This document shows, one piece after another, positions 7,416 to 16,252 of a stretch of 64,000 nucleotides of DNA. Within the stretch, counting starts at the first letter, position 1. Every line of letters starts with the position of its first letter. The stretch comes from Streptomyces violaceoruber (GTDB lineage Bacteria > Actinomycetota > Actinomycetes > Streptomycetales > Streptomycetaceae). The translations under genes and the position numbers were made by a program. The stretch is from the NCBI RefSeq assembly GCF_033406955.1, contig NZ_CP137734.1:5642001-5706000 (forward strand), written 5' to 3'. Below the pieces are notes generated by a model. That model ran no database searches. It was given only the letters and a program-made list of their open reading frames with translations, and was not told where the DNA came from.

Positions 7416-8234
7416 CTGGGCAAGCGACAGCCCGTAGGCCCGCCGCCCGTTCCCGCGGTGCAGCGCATTCGTCTGCGCTACACCAAGCGCGGCCGCCTCC
7501 GGTTCACCAGCCACCGTGACTTCCAGCGCGCCTTCGAGCGTGCGCTGCGCCGCGCCGAGGTGCCGATGGCGTACTCGGCGGGGTTCACCCCGCACCCGAA
7601 GGTGTCGTACGCCAATGCCGCACCCACCGGCACGGGCAGTGAGGCGGAGTATCTGGAGATCGCGCTCACCGAAGCGCGCGATCCGGAGCGGCTGCGGCTG
7701 CTCCTGGACGCGTCGCTGCCCACCGGGCTCGACGTCGTCGACGCGGTGGAGGCCCGGACCTCCGGGCTCGCCGACCGGCTGACGGCCTCCGTGTGGGAGC
7801 TGCGGCTGGACGGTGTGGAACCCGCCGAGGCCGAGAGGGCCGTCGCGGCCTTCGACGCGGCCCCGGTGGTGGAGGTGCAGCGCCGTACGAAGAACGGCGT
7901 CCGCACCTTCGACACCCGCTCCGCCGTCGCGCATCTGGAGAGCGTCACCACGCACGGTTCACCGGCTGATAGGCCGAGCGACCGGCCCTGTGCGATACTG
8001 CGGCTGGTTGTTCGGCACGTGACGCCTGCCGTACGACCCGACGACGTCCTGTCCGGTCTTCGCGCCGTGGCCGACCTGGCGCCGCCGGTCCCCGCAGCGG
8101 TGACCAGGCTGGCGCAGGGGCTGTTCGATGAAGAGACCGGTGCGGTGACCGACCCGCTCGCGCCCGACCGCGAGGCAGAAGCGCCCGAGCCGCATCCGGC
8201 CGCCGCTTCCGCCGCCGCGACGGCGTCGGCGTAA
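7416..8234 (+). CDS. TIGR03936/DUF2344 family protein (radical-SAM associated)
   Basis: The core, from QRIRLRYTKRGRLRFTSHRD onward with the motif AGFTPHPKVSYA, is typical of the DUF2344 proteins that usually accompany a B12-binding radical-SAM protein of the TIGR03960 family in actinobacteria. Molecular function is not established. No radical-SAM partner is present in this window; its usual place upstream is taken by the hydrophobic repeat protein. The start is interesting: GTG 7458 has no ribosome binding site, while the frame is open from CTG 7416 with GAAGGA just upstream, encoding GKRQPVGPPPVPAV, an N-terminus I recall as conserved in Streptomyces. I therefore use CTG. With it the protein is 272 residues and ends in an acidic, Ala-rich tail. 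Confidence 0.88.
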   Translation: MGKRQPVGPPPVPAVQRIRLRYTKRGRLRFTSHRDFQRAFERALRRAEVPMAYSAGFTPHPKVSYANAAPTGTGSEAEYLEIALTEARDPERLRLLLDASLPTGLDVVDAVEARTSGLADRLTASVWELRLDGVEPAEAERAVAAFDAAPVVEVQRRTKNGVRTFDTRSAVAHLESVTTHGSPADRPSDRPCAILRLVVRHVTPAVRPDDVLSGLRAVADLAPPVPAAVTRLAQGLFDEETGAVTDPLAPDREAEAPEPHPAAASAAATASA

Positions 8235-8508
8235 GGAAGGTTCCGCGTAGGGACGGACGTCGTAGCGCCGCCCTCGAACTCGGGAGCCACCTGGGTCGGG
8301 CAGCGCACCGACCACAAGACTTTCGCCAGGCCGTGCACGACAAGGGGTACGGAACCGGCGAGACAAGACACGGATGAGCTTCCGAGCGGCGCCCGCGCCC
8401 CGGACGGCGGCGACCGCGCATCGCGCGAGCCGCGGACGTCACCGGCGGTCGACATGTCGATGCCGGACCAGGCGCGGCGCCCGGGAGCCTGACGGGAGAA
8501 ACCCCCGC
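8235..8508. other. rne upstream region
   Basis: This 274-bp region separates the DUF2344 gene from RNase E. The frame of rne is open back to an ATG at 8374 but codes for a Cys/Arg-rich, non-conserved sequence there, so I regard it as 5' leader. No terminator, riboswitch or clear promoter hexamers stood out. RNase E genes are commonly autoregulated through long leaders, but nothing in this sequence proves that here. Confidence 0.4.
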
Positions 8509-11500
8509 ATGCTCGAACCGACCGAACCCACCGAGTCCTCGACCACGACGGACTCCGAGTCGAACACCCCCAGCGACACCCTGCCGCCGCGCCGTCGGCG
8601 CAGGGCCGCTTCACGCCCGGCGGGTCCGCCGTCCGGCGGTTCCGAGGCGCCGGCGGAGACCGTCGCGCCGGCCGGGACGGCCCCCGCCGAGGCGGCCGAG
8701 GCCCCCGAGCCGACGCCGGAGCCCGCGGCTCCCGCCCGGCCCCGGCGCCGTGCGGTACGTCGGGCCTCCGCGCCTGCCGGGGCTCCCGAGGCCGCGGAGG
8801 CGGCCGAGACCGTCGTGTCCGCGGCCCCCACCGCCGAGACGCCGGTGCCGGCCGAGGAGACCACGGAGTCCGTCGCGGCCACCGAGAGCGCCGCGCCCAA
8901 GGGGCGTACCCGCCGTCGTGCCACGCGCAGTGTGACCTCGGCCGCCGAGCCGACCGTCAGCGAGCCTGCCGCCGCCGCGGCCCCGGAGCCCGCCGTGGTC
9001 CCGGAGCCTGCCGTGGCCGAGACGGAGGAGGCGGAGTCCGAGGCCGAGGCCGAGAGCGCCGCGCCCAAGGGCCGTACCCGCCGTCGTGCCACGCGCCGCG
9101 TGTCCGCCCCGGCCGAAGCGGGCGACTCGGAGGCCGCCGCGGCCCCCGAGCCCGCCAGGGCCGCGGAGAGCGCCGCGCCCGCCAAGGCCGCGGAGGCCGC
9201 CGAGTCCGGCGAGGACGCCGCGCCGCGTCGTGCGCGCCGCCGGTCCACCCGCAAGGCCGCCACCGGTTTCGCCGCCCCGGCGCAGACCGCCGCCGCGGCG
9301 GCCGACGAGGCGGAGGCGCCCAAGCGCCCGTCGCGTCCCGCGGTCGCCGTGTTCCAGGCGCCCGTGTTCGCCGAGCCGCAGTTCCAGACGCCCGAGCGGG
9401 CCGCGGCCGAGGCCGCCGCCGAGGCGGCCGGTGCCGAGACGGCGAAGCCGGCCGAGGAGGGCGTGGAGGCCGCTCCGGAGGAGCAGTCCGCCGCCTCCCG
9501 CCGCCGCCGCAAGCGCCGGGGTGCCGCCGCCGAGGAGGCCGCCGAGGAGCGGGCCGCGTCGGCCGTCACCGAGGACGAGCCCGCGGCCGAAACCCAGGCT
9601 CAGAGCCCCGCCGAGGCCGAGGCCGAGGCCGACGCCGACGAGTCGGGCGACGAGCACGACGACGCCGACGGCTACGAGGAGTCCGGTTCGCGCCGCCGTC
9701 GTCGCCGGGGCGGCCGTCGCCGTCGCCGGGGCGACTCCGCCGACGGCGACCTGACCGACGGTGAGGGCGAGCACACCGCCGACCAGGCCGATCAGGACGG
9801 ATCGGACACCGCCGAGCAGGCGGACGAGGACGCCGAGGAGAGCGAGGAGGCCGCCGGCGAGAGCGGCGGTTCCAGCAGCAGCCGGCGCCGTCGTCGCCGT
9901 CGCCGCCGGGCCGGGGACGGCTCGGGCGAGGCCGACTCGGCCACCGACGACCCCGAGCGCACCGTGGTCAAGGTGCGCGAGCCGCGGCCGGCGCGGGAGA
10001 AGAGCGAGCCGTCCGACGAGGTGCAGTCCATCAAGGGCTCGACCCGTCTGGAGGCCAAGAAGCAGCGCCGCCGCGAGGGCCGCGAGCAGGGCCGCCGGCG
10101 CGTGCCGATCATCACCGAGGCCGAGTTCCTGGCCCGCCGCGAGGCCGTCGAGCGCGTCATGGTCGTCCGCCAGCACGGCGAGCGCACCCAGATCGGCGTC
10201 CTGGAGGACGGGGTGCTCGTCGAGCACTACGTCAACAAGGAGCAGGCCACCTCGTACGTCGGCAACGTCTACCTCGGCAAGGTGCAGAACGTGCTGCCGT
10301 CGATGGAGGCCGCCTTCATCGACATCGGCAAGGGCCGCAACGCCGTCCTGTACGCCGGTGAGGTCAACTTCGAGGCGCTGGGCATGGCGAACGGCCCGCG
10401 CCGCATCGAGTCCGCGCTCAAGTCCGGCCAGCCGGTCCTGGTGCAGGTCACCAAGGACCCGATCGGTCACAAGGGTGCCCGCCTGACCAGCCAGGTCTCG
10501 CTGCCCGGCCGCTACCTGGTCTACGTGCCCGAGGGCTCGATGACCGGCATCAGCCGCAAGCTGCCCGACACCGAGCGGTCCCGGCTGAAGTCGATCCTGA
10601 AGAAGATCGTCCCGGAGGACGCGGGCGTCATCGTGCGCACCGCCGCCGAGGGCGCCAGCGAGGACGAGCTGCGCCGCGACGTCGAGCGGCTCCAGGCGCA
10701 GTGGGAGGACATCCAGAAGAAGGCGAAGGGCGGCGGCAGCTCGAACGCGCCCTCGCTGCTCTACGGCGAGCCGGACATGACCGTCCGGGTCGTGCGCGAC
10801 ATCTTCAACGAGGACTTCTCCAAGGTCGTCGTCAGCGGCGACGACGCCTGGCAGACCATCCACGGCTACGTGTCCCACGTGGCGCCGGACCTCGCCGAGC
10901 GGCTGTCCAAGTGGACCAGCGAGGTCGACGTCTTCGCCACGTACCGGATCGACGAGCAGCTCGCCAAGGCGCTGGACCGCAAGGTCTGGCTGCCCAGCGG
11001 CGGTTCGCTGGTGATCGACCGGACCGAGGCGATGGTCGTCGTCGACGTCAACACCGGCAAGTTCACCGGTCAGGGCGGCAACCTCGAGGAGACGGTCACC
11101 AGGAACAACCTGGAGGCGGCCGAGGAGATCGTGCGCCAGCTCAGGCTGCGCGACCTCGGCGGCATCATCGTCATCGACTTCATCGACATGGTGCTGGAGT
11201 CCAACCGGGACCTGGTGCTGCGGCGCCTGCTGGAGTGCCTGGGCCGGGACCGTACCAAGCACCAGGTCGCCGAGGTGACCTCGCTGGGTCTGGTCCAGAT
11301 GACCCGCAAGCGGGTCGGCCAGGGGCTGTTGGAGTCCTTCTCGGAGACCTGCGTCCACTGCAACGGCCGCGGTGTCATCGTCCACCTGGACCAGCCGTCG
11401 TCGGCCGGGGGCGGCGGTGGCAAGCGCCGCAAGCGGGCGCGGGCCGGGGCCGAGCAGCCGCACGAGCACGAGCACGAGGCCGTCGCCGGGATCGAGACCG

Positions 11501-12492
11501 GGCCGACGCCCGAGCAGGAGGCGGACACCGAGTCCGAGACCGAGGTGGCCGCCGAGGTGGCCGAGCCGGTCGCCCTCCCGGCGCCCGACTTCAGCGCGGA
11601 CGAGGAGCTGTACAGCAGCGCCGCCGAGGCCGAGGCGGCCGCCACGCGCGGTCGCGGCCGGCGTCGCGCGAGCCGTAGGGCGTCCGCCCCGGCGGGTGCG
11701 CCCAGGGCGGCGAAGGGCGAGGCGAAGGCGGAGTCCGTGAAGGCGGAGGCCGCGCCCGCCGGGGCGCCGACCGCGCAGGACGTCACGGTGCGGGAGGAGG
11801 TCGAGCGTCCCGTGCGGCGCGAGCCCGCCGCCGAGGTGCTGGCCGAGCCGGCCGCCGTCGAGGACGCCGTCTCCGGCGCCCCCGCCCCGGCCGCGGCGGC
11901 CGAGACCGCGGCGCCCGCGCCGGAGGAGGCCGCTCCCAAGGGCCGTACCCGCCGTCGGGCCACCCGGAAGGTGTCCGCACCGGCCGGTTCGCCCGAGGGG
12001 GCCGAGGCCGCCGTACTGACGGTCCCGGAGACCAGCGCCACGGTGTCCGAGCCGTCCGCGCCGGAGCCCGAGCAGGCACCGGAGGCGGCCCCGGCCGCCG
12101 CCGAGCCGGCCGAGACCGCCGCCCCGGCCCGTCCGCGGCGCCGCGCCGTGCGCAAGCCCACCACGTCCACCGCGTCCGAGGAGGCGGCCGTCGTGGTCGT
12201 CCCGTCGGCCCCGGCGGAGGAGGCCTCGGACGCGCAGCCGGAGGCCGAGGAGGCCGCCCCGGCCAAGAAGGCGGCGGCCCGCAAGACGGCCAAGAAGGCG
12301 ACGGCGAAGAAGGCCGCCACCAAGAAGACCGCGGCCAAGAAGACGACGACCGCGAAGAAGGCCACGGCCAAGAAGGCGGCCAAGACGACGACCGCCAAGA
12401 AGGCCACGGCCAAGAAGACGGCGTCGAAGAAGACCGCGGCGGCCGCCCAGCAGGCGCCGTCCTCGGTCTCGGCCGCCACCGACGAGGGCTGA
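8509..12492 (+). CDS. rne: ribonuclease E/G with long arginine/alanine-rich arms
   Basis: This encodes 1327 residues from ATG 8509 (GGGAGA upstream; peptide MLEPTEPTESST). The endonuclease initiates mRNA decay and rRNA processing. The catalytic half is at about 535-960. An S1 domain (about 545-625, VMVVRQHGERTQIGVLEDG) is followed by the 5'-sensor/DNase-I-like region, with metal-binding aspartates in VVVDVNTGKF and VIDFIDM, and the Zn-link CVHC near 948. Flanking arms are intrinsically disordered. The N-terminal arm (about 1-530) and C-terminal arm (about 970-1290) carry repeated basic blocks such as APKGRTRRRATR between acidic Ala/Glu stretches, and the last 70 residues are an AKKA-type lysine repeat resembling histone H1. 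In actinobacteria the catalytic core is internal like this, and the arms bind RNA and degradosome partners. A strong hairpin follows the stop. Confidence 0.97.
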   Translation: MLEPTEPTESSTTTDSESNTPSDTLPPRRRRRAASRPAGPPSGGSEAPAETVAPAGTAPAEAAEAPEPTPEPAAPARPRRRAVRRASAPAGAPEAAEAAETVVSAAPTAETPVPAEETTESVAATESAAPKGRTRRRATRSVTSAAEPTVSEPAAAAAPEPAVVPEPAVAETEEAESEAEAESAAPKGRTRRRATRRVSAPAEAGDSEAAAAPEPARAAESAAPAKAAEAAESGEDAAPRRARRRSTRKAATGFAAPAQTAAAAADEAEAPKRPSRPAVAVFQAPVFAEPQFQTPERAAAEAAAEAAGAETAKPAEEGVEAAPEEQSAASRRRRKRRGAAAEEAAEERAASAVTEDEPAAETQAQSPAEAEAEADADESGDEHDDADGYEESGSRRRRRRGGRRRRRGDSADGDLTDGEGEHTADQADQDGSDTAEQADEDAEESEEAAGESGGSSSSRRRRRRRRRAGDGSGEADSATDDPERTVVKVREPRPAREKSEPSDEVQSIKGSTRLEAKKQRRREGREQGRRRVPIITEAEFLARREAVERVMVVRQHGERTQIGVLEDGVLVEHYVNKEQATSYVGNVYLGKVQNVLPSMEAAFIDIGKGRNAVLYAGEVNFEALGMANGPRRIESALKSGQPVLVQVTKDPIGHKGARLTSQVSLPGRYLVYVPEGSMTGISRKLPDTERSRLKSILKKIVPEDAGVIVRTAAEGASEDELRRDVERLQAQWEDIQKKAKGGGSSNAPSLLYGEPDMTVRVVRDIFNEDFSKVVVSGDDAWQTIHGYVSHVAPDLAERLSKWTSEVDVFATYRIDEQLAKALDRKVWLPSGGSLVIDRTEAMVVVDVNTGKFTGQGGNLEETVTRNNLEAAEEIVRQLRLRDLGGIIVIDFIDMVLESNRDLVLRRLLECLGRDRTKHQVAEVTSLGLVQMTRKRVGQGLLESFSETCVHCNGRGVIVHLDQPSSAGGGGGKRRKRARAGAEQPHEHEHEAVAGIETGPTPEQEADTESETEVAAEVAEPVALPAPDFSADEELYSSAAEAEAAATRGRGRRRASRRASAPAGAPRAAKGEAKAESVKAEAAPAGAPTAQDVTVREEVERPVRREPAAEVLAEPAAVEDAVSGAPAPAAAAETAAPAPEEAAPKGRTRRRATRKVSAPAGSPEGAEAAVLTVPETSATVSEPSAPEPEQAPEAAPAAAEPAETAAPARPRRRAVRKPTTSTASEEAAVVVVPSAPAEEASDAQPEAEEAAPAKKAAARKTAKKATAKKAATKKTAAKKTTTAKKATAKKAAKTTTAKKATAKKTASKKTAAAAQQAPSSVSAATDEG

Positions 12493-12526
12493 TCCGGCAC
12501 CCGCCCGATCCGGCGCCTGTCGCACG

Positions 12527-12574
12527 ACGTGTGGCCCCGGCCGAACGGAATCCCGTTCGGCCGGGGCCACACGT
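12527..12574 (+). terminator. rne terminator, 22-bp perfect stem
   Basis: An inverted repeat with arms at 12527-12548 and 12553-12574 closes on a 4-base loop (AATC). The arms begin ACGTGTGGCC and end GGCCACACGT. It lies 35 bases after the rne stop and is followed by a short T run. It probably separates rne from the downstream dehydrogenase gene, though an mRNA-stability role is also possible. Confidence 0.85.
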
Positions 12575-12644
12575 TTCCCCGGCCGCCCCCGCGCGCATCA
12601 TCAAACAGCCGGGGGCGCCCGCCCCGGCGAGGAGAGGAGACCAC

Positions 12645-13706
12645 GTGCCGGTACTGACGAGGCTCATCCCCTCGCCGCTCGTCGTGGACGTCCGGCCGGG
12701 TGCCCTGGACGACCTGGCGAGCGTCCTGGCGGACCAGCGGATCTCCCAGTCCGGGAAGCTGGCCGTGGCCATCTCCGACGGCTCGGGGGCCCGGCTGCGC
12801 CGACGGCTGGAGCCGTCGCTGCCCGGCGCCGACTGGTTCGAGGTCGGCGGCGGCACCATCGACGACGCGGTGCGGCTGGCCGACGGCATGAAGTCGGGGC
12901 GCTACGACGCGGTCGTCGGCCTCGGCGGCGGCAAGGTCATCGACTGCGCCAAGTTCGCCGCGGCCCGCGTGGGCCTGCCCATGGTCGCGGTGGCGACCAA
13001 CCTGTCCCACGACGGCATCTGCTCGCCGGTCTCGATCCTCGACAACGACGCGGGCCGCGGTTCGTACGGTGTGCCGACGCCCATCGCGCTCGTCGTCGAC
13101 CTCGCGGTGATCCGGGAGGCGCCGATCCGGTTCGTGCGCTCCGGGATCGGCGACGCCGTCTCCAACGTCTCCGCGGTCGCCGACTGGGAGCTGGCCCACC
13201 GGGTGAACGGGGAGAAGGTCGACGGCCTCGCCGCCGCCCTCGCCCGGCAGGCCGGCGAGGCCGTGCTGCGCCACCCGGGAGGCTGCGGCGACGACGGGTT
13301 CCTGACCGTGCTGACCGAGGGCCTGGTGCTGTCCGGCATCGCCATGACCATCGCCGGGCACACCCGTCCCTCCTCCGGTGCCTGCCACGAGATCAGCCAC
13401 GCCCTCGACCTGCTGTATCCCCGGCGCGCGGCCAGCCACGGCGAGCAGGTCGGCATCGGCGCGGCCTTCGCGACGTACCTGCGCGGCGACCGGGAGGGCG
13501 CCCTGCTGATGGCGGACACGCTGCGCCGGCACGGGCTGCCGGTGGTGGCCCGGGAGATCGGGTTCGGCGACGAGGAGTTCGTGCGGGCCGTCGGGTTCGC
13601 GCCGCAGACCCGGCCCGGCCGGTACACCATCCTGGAGCACCTCGACCTGTCGCCCGCGCGGGCGGGGGAGGCGTACGCGGAGTACGTCGCGGCGGTCTCC
13701 GGCTGA
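12645..13706 (+). CDS. glycerol-1-phosphate dehydrogenase-like iron-containing alcohol dehydrogenase
   Basis: This encodes 353 residues from GTG 12645, with GGAGAGGAGA directly upstream. The nucleotide-binding motif GLGGGKVIDCAKFAA is near 88-102, followed by ATNLSHDGICSP. Candidate metal ligands are HEISHALD (about 247) and the later histidine in RRAASHGEQVG (about 264). This matches the Fe-ADH_2 / sn-glycerol-1-phosphate dehydrogenase group (AraM/EgsA and archaeal G1PDH), which reduces dihydroxyacetone phosphate with NAD(P)H to sn-glycerol-1-phosphate. Its place between rne and rplU, upstream of a glycerophosphate-polymer-like locus, raises the possibility of a wall-polymer or lipid precursor role, but substrate cannot be fixed from sequence. 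A sugar-phosphate or cyclitol substrate is an alternative. Confidence 0.85.
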   Translation: MPVLTRLIPSPLVVDVRPGALDDLASVLADQRISQSGKLAVAISDGSGARLRRRLEPSLPGADWFEVGGGTIDDAVRLADGMKSGRYDAVVGLGGGKVIDCAKFAAARVGLPMVAVATNLSHDGICSPVSILDNDAGRGSYGVPTPIALVVDLAVIREAPIRFVRSGIGDAVSNVSAVADWELAHRVNGEKVDGLAAALARQAGEAVLRHPGGCGDDGFLTVLTEGLVLSGIAMTIAGHTRPSSGACHEISHALDLLYPRRAASHGEQVGIGAAFATYLRGDREGALLMADTLRRHGLPVVAREIGFGDEEFVRAVGFAPQTRPGRYTILEHLDLSPARAGEAYAEYVAAVSG

Positions 13707-13721
13707 GGCGCGGGGCCCGGT

Positions 13722-13750
13722 TTGACCCCTGTCGTGCGGCCCCGTAATCT
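13722..13750 (+). promoter_or_regulatory. sigma-HrdB-type promoter of rplU-rpmA
   Basis: TTGACC at 13722-13727 and TAATCT at 13745-13750 are separated by 17 bases, a near-consensus vegetative promoter. Transcription starting near 13757 would give a leader of about 150 bases before rplU. Confidence 0.75.
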
Positions 13751-13904
13751 TGAGCGTCGGCGTGTCGACTGACGCGTCACATCCCCGTAAACCTCTTTCC
13801 TTCCGGGTGCGGGCCCTCGTGGCCCCGGCCGGGAGAGGCTGTCCGTGTGTCACCGGGTGGCTGGACTGCGGGGGTGCCGTTCCGAGCGAGAGAGTGAGAT
13901 CCGC

Positions 13905-14225
13905 GTGTACGCCATCGTGCGCAGCGGTGGTCGCCAGCACAAGGTTGCTGTCGGCGACATCGTTGAGGTTGACAAGATTTCCACCGGCAAGGTCGGCGAC
14001 ACGGTCGAGCTCTCGACCCTGCTCGTCGTCGACGGCGACGCTGTGACCAGCGACCCGTGGGTGCTGGCCGGCATCAAGGTCCAGGCCGAGATCGTGGACC
14101 ACCACAAGGGCCAGAAGATCGACATTCTGCGCTACAAGAACAAGACCGGCTACCGCCGTCGTCAGGGCCACCGCCAGCAGTACACGGCGATCAAGGTCAC
14201 TGAGATCCCCGCGGCTGCGAAGTAA
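13905..14225 (+). CDS. rplU: 50S ribosomal protein L21
   Basis: This encodes 106 residues starting VYAIVRSGGRQHKVAVGD and ending VTEIPAAAK, the normal length and signature of bacterial L21 (RSGGRQ, KIDILRYKNKTGYRRRQGHRQ binding 23S rRNA). GTG 13905 is the start; upstream in-frame codons are not L21-like. It is the first gene of rplU-rpmA-obg. The roughly 150-base leader between the promoter and the start is long enough for autogenous control, but I could not identify a known L21 leader structure. Confidence 0.97.
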   Translation: MYAIVRSGGRQHKVAVGDIVEVDKISTGKVGDTVELSTLLVVDGDAVTSDPWVLAGIKVQAEIVDHHKGQKIDILRYKNKTGYRRRQGHRQQYTAIKVTEIPAAAK

Positions 14226-14239
14226 GGGACTGAGGAGAC

Positions 14240-14494
14240 ATGGCACACAAGAAGGGCGCATCGTCCACCCGGAACGGTCGCGACTCGAATGCCCAGCGGC
14301 TCGGCGTGAAGCGCTTCGGCGGTCAGGCCGTCAACGCGGGTGAGATCCTGGTCCGCCAGCGTGGCACCCACTTCCACCCGGGCGCCGGCGTCGGCCGCGG
14401 CGGCGACGACACGCTGTTCGCGCTGCAGGCCGGTGCGGTGCAGTTCGGCACCCACCGTGGCCGCAAGGTCGTGAACATCGTTCCGGTCGCCTGA
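14240..14494 (+). CDS. rpmA: 50S ribosomal protein L27
   Basis: This encodes 84 residues beginning MAHKKGASSTRNGRDS and containing GVKRFGGQ, QRGTHFHPG and GVGRGGDDTLFAL, all hallmarks of L27, whose N-terminus reaches the peptidyl-transferase centre. There is no cleavable extension of the Firmicutes type, so the mature N-terminus is AHKKG after Met removal. ATG lies 14 bases after the rplU stop with GAGGAGA in the gap, so the two are translated from one message. Confidence 0.98.
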   Translation: MAHKKGASSTRNGRDSNAQRLGVKRFGGQAVNAGEILVRQRGTHFHPGAGVGRGGDDTLFALQAGAVQFGTHRGRKVVNIVPVA

Positions 14495-14505
14495 TCGGAC
14501 ACTTT

Positions 14506-14554
14506 CGCGAGGCGGGCCTCACTTCCCCGAGGGGAAGCGGGTCCGCCTTTCGCG
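14506..14554 (+). terminator. terminator/attenuator between rpmA and obg
   Basis: A bipartite hairpin: outer arms CGCGAGGCGG (14506-14515) and CCGCCTTTCGCG (14543-14554), inner arms CTTCCCC (14522-14528) and GGGGAAG (14531-14537). A short T run falls inside the 3' outer arm. It probably terminates most rplU-rpmA transcripts and lets part of them read into obg. Confidence 0.65.
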
Positions 14555-14604
14555 TGTTACCCAAGAGACATTCCCGCAGTAGGCAGTAACTGGAGGCACA
14601 TCCC

Positions 14605-16041
14605 ATGACCACCTTCGTGGACCGCGTCGAACTGCACGTCGCCGCGGGTAACGGAGGCCACGGCTGTGCCTCCGTCCACCGTGAGAAGTTCAAGCCGCTC
14701 GGCGGCCCGGACGGCGGCAACGGCGGCCGGGGCGGCGACGTGATCCTCACCGTGGACCAGTCGGTGACCACGCTCCTCGACTACCACCACTCCCCGCACC
14801 GCAAGGCCACCAACGGCAAGCCCGGCGAGGGCGGCAACCGTTCCGGCAAGGACGGCCAGGACCTGGTCCTGCCCGTGCCCGACGGCACCGTCGTCCTCGA
14901 CGGCGCGGGCAACGTGCTGGCCGACCTGGTCGGCCACGGCACCTCCTACGTCGCCGCGCAGGGCGGCCGGGGCGGCCTCGGCAACGCGGCGCTGGCCTCC
15001 GCGCGGCGCAAGGCGCCCGGCTTCGCGCTGCTCGGTGAGCCCGGCGACCTCCAGGACATCCACCTCGAGCTGAAGACCGTCGCCGACGTGGCGCTGGTCG
15101 GCTACCCGAGCGCCGGCAAGTCCTCGCTGATCTCCGTGCTGAGCGCGGCCAAGCCGAAGATCGCCGACTACCCCTTCACGACGCTCGTCCCCAACCTGGG
15201 CGTGGTGACGGCGGGCGAGACGGTGTACACCGTCGCGGACGTCCCCGGTCTCATCCCCGGCGCCAGCCAGGGCAAGGGCCTGGGCCTGGAGTTCCTGCGG
15301 CACGTGGAGCGGTGCAGCGTGCTGGTGCACGTCCTGGACACGGCGACGCTGGAGTCCGAGCGCGACCCGCTCTCCGACCTGGACGTCATCGAGACCGAAC
15401 TGCGCGAGTACGGCGGCCTGGACAACCGGCCGCGGATCGTCGTCCTCAACAAGATCGACGTGCCCGACGGCAAGGACCTCGCCGAGATGGTCCGGCCGGA
15501 CCTCGAGGCGCGCGGTTACCGGGTGTTCGAGGTGTCGGCCGTGGCGCACATGGGCCTCAGGGAGCTGTCCTTCGCGCTGGCCGAGCTGGTCGCCACGGCG
15601 CGGGCCGCCCGCCCGAAGGAGGAGGCCACGCGGATCGTCATCCGGCCCAAGGCCGTGGACGACGCCGGCTTCACCGTCACCCGCGAGGAGGACGGCCTGT
15701 TCCGGGTGCGCGGCGAGAAGCCCGAACGCTGGGTGCGCCAGACCGACTTCAACAACGACGAGGCCGTCGGCTACCTCTCCGACCGGCTCAACCGCCTCGG
15801 CGTCGAGGACAAACTGATGAAGGCGGGCGCCCGGAACGGCGACGGCGTGGCCATCGGCCCCGAGGACAACGCGGTCGTCTTCGACTGGGAGCCCTCGGTC
15901 ACGGCGGGCGCCGAGATGCTCGGCCGCCGCGGCGAGGACCACCGCTTCGAGGCGCCCCGCCCGGCCGCCCAGCGACGCCGGGACCGGGACGCCGAACGGG
16001 ACGAGGCCCAGCAGGAGTTCGACGGCTTCGAGCCGTTCTGA
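14605..16041 (+). CDS. obg: Obg/CgtA GTPase
   Basis: This encodes 478 residues. Obg fold at about 1-158 (glycine-rich, GGRGGDVIL, GGRGGLGNA); GTPase domain at about 160-330 with G1 GYPSAGKSS, G2 around DYPFTT, G3 DVPG, G4 NKID and G5 SAVA; C-terminal OCT domain from about 345. It is an essential 50S-assembly and stress-responsive GTPase, and in Streptomyces GTP levels sensed by Obg influence the onset of sporulation. The last 40 residues are an acidic/basic tail (RRDRDAERDEAQQ). ATG 14605 follows GGAGG with 8-base spacing. A strong hairpin follows the stop. Confidence 0.98.
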   Translation: MTTFVDRVELHVAAGNGGHGCASVHREKFKPLGGPDGGNGGRGGDVILTVDQSVTTLLDYHHSPHRKATNGKPGEGGNRSGKDGQDLVLPVPDGTVVLDGAGNVLADLVGHGTSYVAAQGGRGGLGNAALASARRKAPGFALLGEPGDLQDIHLELKTVADVALVGYPSAGKSSLISVLSAAKPKIADYPFTTLVPNLGVVTAGETVYTVADVPGLIPGASQGKGLGLEFLRHVERCSVLVHVLDTATLESERDPLSDLDVIETELREYGGLDNRPRIVVLNKIDVPDGKDLAEMVRPDLEARGYRVFEVSAVAHMGLRELSFALAELVATARAARPKEEATRIVIRPKAVDDAGFTVTREEDGLFRVRGEKPERWVRQTDFNNDEAVGYLSDRLNRLGVEDKLMKAGARNGDGVAIGPEDNAVVFDWEPSVTAGAEMLGRRGEDHRFEAPRPAAQRRRDRDAERDEAQQEFDGFEPF

Positions 16042-16051
16042 GCCACGCACG

Positions 16052-16098
16052 AGGCAGCCCCCGACGCTTGAGACGGCGTCGGGGTTGCACGGCTGCCT
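16052..16098 (+). terminator. obg terminator
   Basis: Outer arms AGGCAGCC (16052-16059) and GGCTGCCT (16091-16098); inner arms CCCGACGC and GCGTCGGG (about 16060-16083). It lies just after the obg stop. Confidence 0.75.
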
Positions 16099-16252
16099 GT
16101 CTCCTATATCACAGATGCTGATGTTCGTTGGTGCGCCGCGCGCAGGGGGACGTGGAGTGAACGCGTTGCATACTTGACGTGTCTGTATCCGCCCGCGTCG
16201 TCGTCAAGGGGATCGTGGTCTCGGCACCGGTCCCGTCGGAGGAGTTCCCGCA

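Noticed and set aside
8611..12570. Very long open frame antisense to RNase E (and similar long antisense frames at 11070-14261, 18127-21816 and 48105-52118)
   Set aside because: These are GC-bias shadows of strongly coding genes on the other strand. They encode Gly/Arg/Leu- or Pro/Arg-rich nonsense without domains, and the plus-strand products are clear orthologues.
13751..13904. Leader of rplU as a known L21 autoregulatory element
   Set aside because: I could not fold it into the Firmicutes L21 leader pattern, so only the promoter is claimed.
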